Assembly (NCBI GenBank): GCA_945876305.1 | Contig: CAMCOB010000042.1 | Location: forward strand, 1-10,108 | Source of the DNA: Bifidobacterium breve | GTDB lineage: Bacteria; Actinomycetota; Thermoleophilia; Miltoncostaeales; Miltoncostaeaceae | Length of the DNA: 10,108 bases | Direction: 5' to 3' | Shown: positions 1-5,434 of the stretch, one piece after another | Layout of the letters: each line of letters starts with the position of its first letter | Numbering within the stretch: the first letter of the stretch is position 1 | Made by a program: the position numbers and the translations under genes | The notes under the pieces: model-generated | What the model saw: only the letters and a program-made list of their open reading frames with translations | Database searches by the model: none | What the model was told of the DNA's origin: nothing

Positions 1-987
1 CCCGTTGATGAGATCTATCCGGATGGCTTCGCCATGACGGTAGAGGTGGGCGGCCCGGCCGACGTGCTGGAGGGGGCCATCCGCCCCCACCACTTCGGCG
101 GCGTGGCGACCGTGGTGGCCAAGTTGCTCACCGCCGTGCGCCCCGACCGGGTGGTCTTTGGTCAGAAAGACGCTCAGCAGGTGGCCGTGATCCGCCGCAT
201 GATGCGCGACCTGCATCTGGACGACATCGAGATGATCGTGGCCCCGATCATCCGTGAGCGCGACGGACTGGCGATGAGCAGCCGTAACGCGTACCTAGAC
301 ACCGACGATCGTGCCGCGGCTGTGGTGCTGTCACGCGCCCTGGCCGACGCCGCATCACTTGCCGAAGAGGGCGAGTGCGAGGGAGCGCGGATTGAGGAAG
401 CCGCCATGGCTGCGATGCGCGCAGAGCCACGCTGCGAACCCGAGTACGCAGCCGTGGTCGACCCCGACACCTTTCTTCCCATCTCACGCCTTGAGGGTCC
501 GTCCCTCCTGTGCGTTGCAGCCCGCGTCGGCCCGGCGCGATTGATTGACAACCGGCAGTTGCCCGTTCCCACCACACGGAGGACCGCAGTGCCCCGAGCA
601 CGCATGATGCTGAAGAGCAAGATCCACCGCGCGACCGTGACCGATGCCAACCTGAACTACGTGGGGAGCATCACCGTGGACCGCGACCTGCTCGATCTGG
701 CGGACATCCGCGAGTACGAGAAGGTGTCGGTGCTCAACATCAACACCGGTGTGCGTTTTGAGACCTATGCCATCAATGGCCCGCACGGGCGAGGCGACAT
801 ATGCCTCAACGGTGCCGCCGCACGGCTGGCGCACCCAGGCGATCTGGTCATCATCCTCACGTACGCCGAGTTTGATGAGTCGGAACTGGGCGAGCACTAC
901 GAGCCCACAGTGGTGCATGTGAACTCCGAGAACCGGGTCACCGAGATGGTCGAGGACCTGGTCCCGATCATGTGGGAGGTCGAGTAG
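1..987 (+). CDS. panC: PanC-PanD fusion: pantoate--beta-alanine ligase (5' truncated by window edge) joined to aspartate 1-decarboxylase
   Basis: The reading frame is open from base 1, so the gene starts upstream. By comparison with the usual PanC length, roughly the first 95 residues, with the HIGH-type nucleotide-binding motif, are missing. PanC joins pantoate and beta-alanine using ATP, the last step of pantothenate synthesis in the cytosol. Counting the first in-window codon as 1, PanC hallmarks are the GVATVVAKL stretch, FGQKD at 53-57 and the KMSKS-like MSSRN at 92-96. The PanC domain ends near LIDN (181-184). With no stop codon, a linker of about 18 residues leads into a complete PanD domain from about residue 203. 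PanD makes beta-alanine, a PanC substrate, so the fusion joins two consecutive activities. panB follows and overlaps by 16 bases. Both domain identities are clear. Whether the product stays one chain is uncertain, because a start signal sits at the junction and PanD normally cleaves itself. Confidence 0.93.
   Translation, partial: PVDEIYPDGFAMTVEVGGPADVLEGAIRPHHFGGVATVVAKLLTAVRPDRVVFGQKDAQQVAVIRRMMRDLHLDDIEMIVAPIIRERDGLAMSSRNAYLDTDDRAAAVVLSRALADAASLAEEGECEGARIEEAAMAAMRAEPRCEPEYAAVVDPDTFLPISRLEGPSLLCVAARVGPARLIDNRQLPVPTTRRTAVPRARMMLKSKIHRATVTDANLNYVGSITVDRDLLDLADIREYEKVSVLNINTGVRFETYAINGPHGRGDICLNGAAARLAHPGDLVIILTYAEFDESELGEHYEPTVVHVNSENRVTEMVEDLVPIMWEVE
578..591 (+). promoter_or_regulatory. 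Strong Shine-Dalgarno and GTG start buried in the PanC-PanD junction
   Basis: GGAGG at 578-582 is followed after six bases by GTG at 589-591, in the same frame as both PanC and PanD. It is one of the best ribosome binding sites in the window. It lies in the linker between the domains, where a separate panD gene would start, so it could be a working internal start or a relic from before the genes fused. Confidence 0.55.
589..987 (+). CDS. panD: Aspartate 1-decarboxylase (PanD) domain, possibly also translated separately from GTG 589
   Basis: PanD is a pyruvoyl enzyme that decarboxylates L-aspartate to beta-alanine. The domain is complete. Counting from the first in-window codon, the conserved residues are K207 and H209 in KSKIHR, Y220, and the self-processing site G222-S223 (bases 664-669). 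Serine 223 would become the pyruvoyl group of the alpha chain after Gly-Ser cleavage. The RFETYAI segment and NGAAA, both active-site regions in this family, are also present. The nearest family pattern I recall is mycobacterial PanD. The frame is continuous with PanC. However, GTG at 589 has GGAGG six bases upstream, which would give a 132-residue stand-alone PanD, close to the usual 126-140. The entry marks this alternative product. It is not an additional locus. The domain identity is certain and the separate start is plausible. Confidence 0.6.
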   Translation: MPRARMMLKSKIHRATVTDANLNYVGSITVDRDLLDLADIREYEKVSVLNINTGVRFETYAINGPHGRGDICLNGAAARLAHPGDLVIILTYAEFDESELGEHYEPTVVHVNSENRVTEMVEDLVPIMWEVE

Positions 988-1730
988 CCCCTCTTTCTGC
1001 GGCCGACCTGAGGTCGGCCAAGGGCCTCCGGCGCCTCGCGGTGCTGACGGCGTACGACTACCCAATGGCCCTCGCGCTTGACGGGGTGGGTCTCGACATC
1101 ATTCTGGTGGGGGACAGTCTGGGCGAGGTCGAACTGGGTTACGACTCCACGCGCGCAGTGTCGTTGGAGATGATGGAGCACCACGTACGCGCAGTCGCCA
1201 ATGGCGCCACCCACACACACATCACGGCTGATCTGCCCGTCAACACCTACGGCACCCCCCAGCAGGCCGTAGAGAGCAGCCGGGCCCTCATCGCTGCCGG
1301 GGCGCACTCGGTCAAGCTTGAGGGCGCCCTGATCCCACAGGTGGAGACAATCATCGCGGCGGGCATCCCCGTGATGGGGCACGTCGGCCTCCTCCCCCAG
1401 ACCGCGGAGGGCGGGTACCGAAAGCAGGGCCGTACCCGGGCGGAGTCGGATCAACTTCTCGCCGACGCGGTGGCACTCGACCGGGCCGGCTGCTTCGCGA
1501 TCGTGATCGAGGCTGTCGATCCCGCCGTGTCAACGCGCATCTCCCCCGCCGTGGGCGCCCCCACCATTGGTATCGCGGCCGGCACCGATTGCGACGGCCA
1601 GGTACTGGTGAGCACCGACCTCGTAGGACTGCTACCCGACCCACCCCCCTTCATCACACCGAAGGCCAACCTGCGCGAATTAATAATCGCTGCAGGCGAG
1701 GAATGGTCGCGAGAGGTGCGAGGCACCTAA
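972..1730 (+). CDS. panB: 3-methyl-2-oxobutanoate hydroxymethyltransferase (ketopantoate hydroxymethyltransferase)
   Basis: PanB transfers a one-carbon unit from methylene-tetrahydrofolate to 2-oxoisovalerate, giving ketopantoate, the first committed step to pantothenate. The protein is 252 residues (E. coli 264) and folds as a TIM barrel. Visible motifs are LTAYDYP (25-31), the metal ligand D48 in VGDSLG, D87 in ADLP, K115 and E117 in VKLEG, H137 in MGHVGL, and the catalytic-position E180 in IVIEAVDP. GTG 972 is the only standard start in this frame upstream of the conserved domain. It overlaps the panCD end by 16 bases, so translation is probably coupled. There is no good ribosome binding site before it. 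Two departures stand out: the usual IGIGAG is IGIAAG (199-204), and the segment normally like PKFVKRYANL is shortened around 226-234. All key residues are kept, so I expect an active enzyme. Confidence 0.93.
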   Translation: MGGRVAPLSAADLRSAKGLRRLAVLTAYDYPMALALDGVGLDIILVGDSLGEVELGYDSTRAVSLEMMEHHVRAVANGATHTHITADLPVNTYGTPQQAVESSRALIAAGAHSVKLEGALIPQVETIIAAGIPVMGHVGLLPQTAEGGYRKQGRTRAESDQLLADAVALDRAGCFAIVIEAVDPAVSTRISPAVGAPTIGIAAGTDCDGQVLVSTDLVGLLPDPPPFITPKANLRELIIAAGEEWSREVRGT

Positions 1731-1736
1731 CCACCG

Positions 1737-1777
1737 TGGGGTCAGACCCCGGTGGGGGTCAGTCGCCGTGACAAAAG
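1737..1777 (+). repeat. 41-bp palindromic intergenic repeat, copy 1
   Basis: First of three copies of a 41-bp unit starting TGGGGTCAGACCCCGG and ending in ACAAAAG. It begins six bases after the panB stop codon. It contains an uninterrupted dyad, GGGGTC-A-GACCCC. An alternative hairpin pairs GACCCC (1745-1750) with GGGGTC (1755-1760) around a GGTG loop. A second small dyad, GTCGC-C-GTGAC, lies at 1762-1772. It is identical to copy 3. The layout recalls REP elements mobilised by RAYT transposases, but no such gene is in the window, so that is inference. Confidence 0.85.
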
Positions 1778-1804
1778 CGCACACGAAGGCGGTTCGCCCT
1801 CCAA

Positions 1805-1845
1805 TGGGGTCAGACCCCGGTGGGGGTCAGTCGCCGCGACAAAAG
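1805..1845 (+). repeat. 41-bp palindromic intergenic repeat, copy 2
   Basis: Matches copies 1 and 3 at 40 of 41 positions. The one difference is C at 1837 where the others have T. That change turns a G-T pair in the second dyad into G-C, so the dyad becomes the perfect GTCGC-C-GCGAC. The start lies 68 bases after that of copy 1, with 27 unrelated bases between them. That spacer has its own small dyad, GGCG-GTT-CGCC at 1788-1798. Confidence 0.85.
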
Positions 1846-1937
1846 GCACACACAAGCGCGCAGGAGTGTGAAGCGCCTGCATGTGCTCTGTTTTTCAGGC
1901 AGGGCAGCACCTGAGGGGCCAGCGGTGCCGGCCGAAT

Positions 1938-1978
1938 TGGGGTCAGACCCCGGTGGGGGTCAGTCGCCGTGACAAAAG
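1938..1978 (+). repeat. 41-bp palindromic intergenic repeat, copy 3
   Basis: Identical to copy 1 over all 41 bases and in the same orientation. The start lies 133 bases after that of copy 2. The 92-base spacer has no gene that I can support, only short dyads such as TCAGG (1895-1899) with CCTGA (1910-1914) and a T5 run at 1891-1895. All three copies are followed by a loosely similar GCACA-type stretch. Copy 3 ends 12 bases before the long hairpin downstream of fumC. Confidence 0.85.
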
Positions 1979-1990
1979 TGCACGGGTCGA

Positions 1991-2038
1991 TCGGGGGCGA
2001 TGGGGAGCCGGTCAGCGGCCCCTCCCCATCGTCCCCGA
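1991..2038 (-). terminator. Long GC-rich hairpin between convergent panB and fumC, terminator-like
   Basis: Bases 1991-2007 and 2022-2038 form a 17-bp stem, perfect except for one G-T wobble at 1997/2032, around a 14-base loop. It lies 20 bases past the fumC stop codon. Read from fumC, a T4 run (in CTTTTG, from copy 3 of the repeat) follows about a dozen bases after the stem. This is further than in a classical intrinsic terminator. Read from panB there is no T run. It most likely ends or stabilises the fumC transcript and may block convergent read-through. Confidence 0.6.
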
Positions 2039-2057
2039 ACTACCCCGCCGGACGTCG

Positions 2058-3380
2058 TTAGATCAGACCGCCCTGGGCGATCTTCTTCAGGTCGAGCGCC
2101 TTCTCGAGCGTCTCCTCGTCCACGCCCTTCTCCCTCGCGACCTCGCGCAGGGAGCGACCGGTCTTCGTTGCGTCCTTCACGATCTCGGCGGCGAGGTCGT
2201 ACCCGATGTACGGGTTGAGGGCGGTGGCGGCGGCCAACGTGCCCTCCGCGTGCTTGTTGAGGCCCTCGAAGTTCGGGGTGATGCCCTCGACGCACTTCTC
2301 ACTAAATACCCTCACCGTGTTGGTGAGCAGCGAGATCGACTGCAGCAGGTTGCGTGCCATCAGCGGGATGCGCACGTTCAACTCGAAGTTGCCCTGCGTG
2401 CCGCCGATGGTGATGGCGGTGTCGTTGCCGATCACCTGAGCGCCCACCTGCATGACGACCTCAGGGATAACCGGGTTCACCTTGCCGGGCATGATCGATG
2501 AACCCTTCTGAAGCTCGGGCAGGAAGATCTCGCCAAGGCCGCAGCGCGGACCCGATCCCATCCAAGCAAGGTCGTTGGCGATCTTGATGAGCGAGACCGC
2601 CAGCATCTTGAGCGCAGCCGATGCCTCAACCAGACCATCCCGGTTTGCCTGCGCCTCGAATGGATCTGCGGGGCCCGAGATGGGCAGGCCAGTCTCCGAC
2701 GACATGATCGCGCGCACCATCTCGGCAAACTTCTCGTGGGTGTTGAGCCCCGTGCCGGTGGCGGTGCCACCGAGCGGAATCATCCCGAGGCGCGGCAGCG
2801 TGTCGCTGATGCGGGCACGGCCAAGACGGATCTGTGCGGCATACCCGCCAAACTCCTGGCCAAGGGTCACGGGCACGGCGTCCATCAGGTGCGTGCGTCC
2901 AGCCTTCACCAGATCCTTGAACTCCTCAGCCTTGTCCGAGAATGACGTCTCAAGGGCCGCAAGGGCCGGGAGCAGCTTGTGCGTGATCTCGTCGAGGGCG
3001 GCGAGGTGAACCGCAGACGGGAACACGTCGTTGGAGCTCTGCCCCATGTTCACGTGGTCGTTGGCGTGCACGCCCTCGATCTCGCGGCTCGCCACATTGG
3101 CGATGACCTCGTTGGTGTTCATGTTGGTCGACGTCCCCGAACCGGTCTGGAACACGTCCACCGGAAACTGATCGTCAAACTCGCCGCGTGCCACAGCCAT
3201 CCCGGCCTCTGCAATCGCGGTGGCAATGCCGGCCTGAAGCAGCCCCAGCTCGCCGTTGGCACGGGCGGAACCCGCCTTGATGCGCCCCAGCCAGTGAATT
3301 ACCGGGGCCGGCACCGGCTCGCCCGAGATCGGGAAGTTATCGACCGCCTTATCGGTCTCTCCACCCCACAGCTTCGCCAT
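2058..3380 (-). CDS. fumC: Class II fumarate hydratase (fumarase C)
   Basis: Interconverts fumarate and L-malate in the TCA cycle as a cytosolic homotetramer, without an iron-sulfur cluster. The 440-residue protein has the superfamily signature GSSIMPGKVNP (293-303) with the catalytic serine region at 294-295. It also has GSGTSTNMNTNEV (80-92), HVNMGQSSND (109-118) and H164 in RTHLMDA. The HVNMGQSSND form separates it from aspartase, which usually has DVNKCQSTND there. The start is well fixed: GGGAG lies just upstream of ATG 3380 and an in-frame TAG lies further up. The protein therefore begins at AKLWGGET and lacks the roughly 15-20 residues that precede this point in typical FumC. The gene is 104 bp downstream of the M20 peptidase gene in the same direction, so co-transcription is possible, but its own promoter could fit in the gap. 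I saw no clear promoter there. Confidence 0.96.
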   Translation of the reverse strand: MAKLWGGETDKAVDNFPISGEPVPAPVIHWLGRIKAGSARANGELGLLQAGIATAIAEAGMAVARGEFDDQFPVDVFQTGSGTSTNMNTNEVIANVASREIEGVHANDHVNMGQSSNDVFPSAVHLAALDEITHKLLPALAALETSFSDKAEEFKDLVKAGRTHLMDAVPVTLGQEFGGYAAQIRLGRARISDTLPRLGMIPLGGTATGTGLNTHEKFAEMVRAIMSSETGLPISGPADPFEAQANRDGLVEASAALKMLAVSLIKIANDLAWMGSGPRCGLGEIFLPELQKGSSIMPGKVNPVIPEVVMQVGAQVIGNDTAITIGGTQGNFELNVRIPLMARNLLQSISLLTNTVRVFSEKCVEGITPNFEGLNKHAEGTLAAATALNPYIGYDLAAEIVKDATKTGRSLREVAREKGVDEETLEKALDLKKIAQGGLI

Positions 3381-3484
3381 TCCATCTCCCTGTTTCGAAT
3401 CAATCGCCGGGCGAGGCTACCAACGCACGGAGCCCGGTCGCGGGTTGCACCGCGTACGAGGAGCGATGCTCACCCATTGGCGGA

Positions 3485-4810
3485 TCAGCGAAGATCAGCC
3501 AGCGCGTCGAGAATCCCCTCTGCTGCCTTCACCCCGAGCCCCAGATGCGACACCCGCAGATGCTCATCGGGAGAGTGATATCCGTCGTCAGGCAGCGCGA
3601 ACCCGCTCAGCACCACCGACGTCCCCCGGGCCGCCATTGCCGCTACCACGGGGATGCTGCCGCCGATCCCCACGGGCGTTACCGGCATTCCCGTCCCGGC
3701 CTCGATTCCCGCCATTGCCGCCCTGATCACCGGGTCGTCGGGGTCAATCCGACTGGCACCAGCCACCCCGAGCCCCTCAATCTCCAGATCGCACCCCGCA
3801 GGTGCCGCCGCACGCAGCATCCCTTCGAGCACCGTCGCCAGGTGATCGGCCGATGCCCCCGGCGGAACCCGCATGGACAGCGTTGCCTCGGCTGTCGCGG
3901 GAATCGCCGTGGCCACCACATCAGGATTCCCCGTGCGTATTCCGTGCACATCCACCGCCGGCAGCATGGTGGTGCGCAGGTGGTACTCGTCGGCTGCCTC
4001 CGAATCGGCGGGGCGCCCACCCGCCTCAGCAAGGATCCCGGCGCCATCGGGAAGCGTCTGCCAGGCCTCCACCTCAGCGGCAGTGGGGGCCAGCACACCC
4101 TCTGTGAGCGCTGAGGGCACGCGACCATCCACCGGAATGACGGCTGACAGCACGGTCATCAGCGCGTGGGCGGCATTGAGCGCCGCTCCCCCGTGCATTC
4201 CGGAGTGCAGGTCTGCTGAAGCCCCACGGACGCGCACCCGGTAGTACGCGAGCCCCCGCAGCCCGGTGCACACCGCCGGCCGCCCGGGGCCCACCATGGG
4301 TGAGTCGAAGATCACTGCGGCACGCGGCGGCCGGGGATCCTGTGCCACCCAGTCGGCTGCAGAGTGGCCCCCGCTCTCCTCCTCCCCATCCACGAGCACA
4401 CGCGCGCGCACCCGTAGCCGCCCCGCGGCGCGCAGACGCTGAAGGGCCACCAGCAGCATGAAGAGGTTCCCCTTGTCGTCACTCGCGCCGCGGCAGTACA
4501 GGTTGTCGCCCCTGATCGAGGGCTCAAAGGGCGGGCTGCTCCACAGCGACGGGTTGCCGGGGGGCTGCACGTCGTAGTGCCCGTAAATGAGCACGACGGG
4601 CGCGTCGGGGTCGCCATTGCTCGGTGGCACCTCACCAACCACGAGCGGATGCCCGGAGGTCACGATCACTTCGGCCATCCCGCCAGCCAGCCGAACCTCC
4701 TCGGCCACCATGGCCGCGGCGGTCTTCATGTCGTCGGCGTGTTGCGGCATCGCACTGATGCTCGGCACGGCCAAGAGCGCCATCAGGCGTCCCATCTCAT
4801 CGTCTGTCAT
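3485..4810 (-). CDS. M20-family zinc metallopeptidase, probable dipeptidase
   Basis: A 441-residue di-zinc hydrolase of the ArgE/DapE/CPG2/carnosinase superfamily, closest in pattern to the 'dipeptidase' M20 subfamily; it probably cleaves dipeptides in the cytosol. From ATG 4810, the metal site is visible as H78 and D80 in YGHYDVQPPG, the bridging D111 in GASDDKG, the catalytic and ligand pair E143/E144 in DGEEESG, the Asp of IFDSPM, and the late His in GYHSPDEHL. The middle part (around RGASADLHSGMHGG) is the dimerisation lid domain. A GTG 33 bases upstream would extend it, but the extra residues (MKSCRCFYHRR) are not family-like and would overlap the divergent lipoprotein gene. ATG 4810 has no ribosome binding site; TATCAT lies six bases upstream, suggesting a leaderless mRNA. 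The exact substrate cannot be told from sequence. Confidence 0.9.
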   Translation of the reverse strand: MTDDEMGRLMALLAVPSISAMPQHADDMKTAAAMVAEEVRLAGGMAEVIVTSGHPLVVGEVPPSNGDPDAPVVLIYGHYDVQPPGNPSLWSSPPFEPSIRGDNLYCRGASDDKGNLFMLLVALQRLRAAGRLRVRARVLVDGEEESGGHSAADWVAQDPRPPRAAVIFDSPMVGPGRPAVCTGLRGLAYYRVRVRGASADLHSGMHGGAALNAAHALMTVLSAVIPVDGRVPSALTEGVLAPTAAEVEAWQTLPDGAGILAEAGGRPADSEAADEYHLRTTMLPAVDVHGIRTGNPDVVATAIPATAEATLSMRVPPGASADHLATVLEGMLRAAAPAGCDLEIEGLGVAGASRIDPDDPVIRAAMAGIEAGTGMPVTPVGIGGSIPVVAAMAARGTSVVLSGFALPDDGYHSPDEHLRVSHLGLGVKAAEGILDALADLR

Positions 4811-4816
4811 ACGGCG

Positions 4817-4822
4817 ATGATA
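4817..4822 (-). promoter_or_regulatory. Candidate -10 element (TATCAT) for the M20 peptidase gene, leaderless geometry
   Basis: On the minus strand TATCAT is separated from ATG 4810 by six bases, which would place the transcription start at or next to the start codon. No ribosome binding site is present, and I see no good -35 hexamer at 16-18 bases. The whole gap to the divergent lipoprotein gene is 23 bp, so any conventional promoter with a leader would have to lie inside the other gene. Confidence 0.4.
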
Positions 4823-4833
4823 GAAACACCTGC

Positions 4834-5403
4834 ATGACTTCACCTCGCATACGTGTACTTGCCCTCATCGCCGCTTCCATGCTCGGCGCGTCAGTGCTTG
4901 CCGGCTGCGGTGGATCAGGAGGCGGCACAACCACCACGGCAACGCCATCGGCCACCACGTCGCCTGACGATGGCGTGGTCACCATCCAGACTGACACCGT
5001 CGTCACCAGCACCCCTCCCGCCACTCGTACTTCCGGTACCACCGGCAACCCGCAGCTCGACAGCGCCATCACCGCGGTGACGACGGCGATTCGGCAGACC
5101 AGGGCCGATCTTCAGGGGCCGGCCGACGCAGCAGCCCTCACAACGGCGATCACCACACGTGCCGAGGCATTCGACCGGGCCAGTCAGCAGGTACACGACG
5201 TGGTCGCAGAGGACGGCGCAGCGACCAACACACAGCACGCCATCGATCAGGCCACGCCGGCCCTGTCGCAGGCCTACCGGGACTTCACCGACGCCGCGGC
5301 GCAGGCGGCCGACAGCAACGACCGCGCCGGGCTCGCATCGGCCAAGACCGCCCTCACCGAGGCGCTGCACACATTCGGCGAGCTGGCGGGCACCGGAAGC
5401 TAA
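4834..5403 (+). CDS. Small Thr/Ala-rich lipoprotein of unknown function
   Basis: A 189-residue exported lipoprotein. It has a short basic N-region (SPRIR), a hydrophobic core and the lipobox L22-A23-G24-C25, so it should be lipidated on Cys25 and anchored outside the membrane. Residues 26-72 are Gly, then Thr/Ser/Pro-rich and probably a flexible linker. Residues 73-186 are rich in Ala, Thr, Gln and Asp with heptad-like spacing, suggesting a small helical bundle or coiled coil. I recognise no named family, and the only Cys is the lipidated one. It is divergent from the M20 peptidase (23 bp) and convergent with uvrA (31 bp between stops). There is no ribosome binding site before ATG 4834. The lipobox makes the coding call firm; no function can be given. 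Confidence 0.85.
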   Translation: MTSPRIRVLALIAASMLGASVLAGCGGSGGGTTTTATPSATTSPDDGVVTIQTDTVVTSTPPATRTSGTTGNPQLDSAITAVTTAIRQTRADLQGPADAAALTTAITTRAEAFDRASQQVHDVVAEDGAATNTQHAIDQATPALSQAYRDFTDAAAQAADSNDRAGLASAKTALTEALHTFGELAGTGS

Positions 5404-5434
5404 TTCTCGTGCCGACAGAGGCCCCCAGCGCCAG

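Noticed and set aside
1860..1895. GCAGG/CCTGC dyad followed by TTTTT as the panB terminator
   Set aside because: The stem is only 5 bp with an 11-base loop and the T run is 10 bases away; too weak to call.
1737..1978. CRISPR-like array of three repeats
   Set aside because: Spacers are 27 and 92 bases, the unit is strongly palindromic and G-rich, there are only three copies, and no cas gene is in view.
1881..2501. 206-codon plus-strand frame running from the repeat region into fumC
   Set aside because: It crosses the repeat and hairpin and then runs antisense to well-supported fumC; the translation looks like GC-rich shadow sequence.
4811..4843. Longer start (GTG 4843) for the M20 peptidase
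   Set aside because: The added residues are Cys/Arg/His-rich and not family-like, and they would overlap the divergent lipoprotein start.
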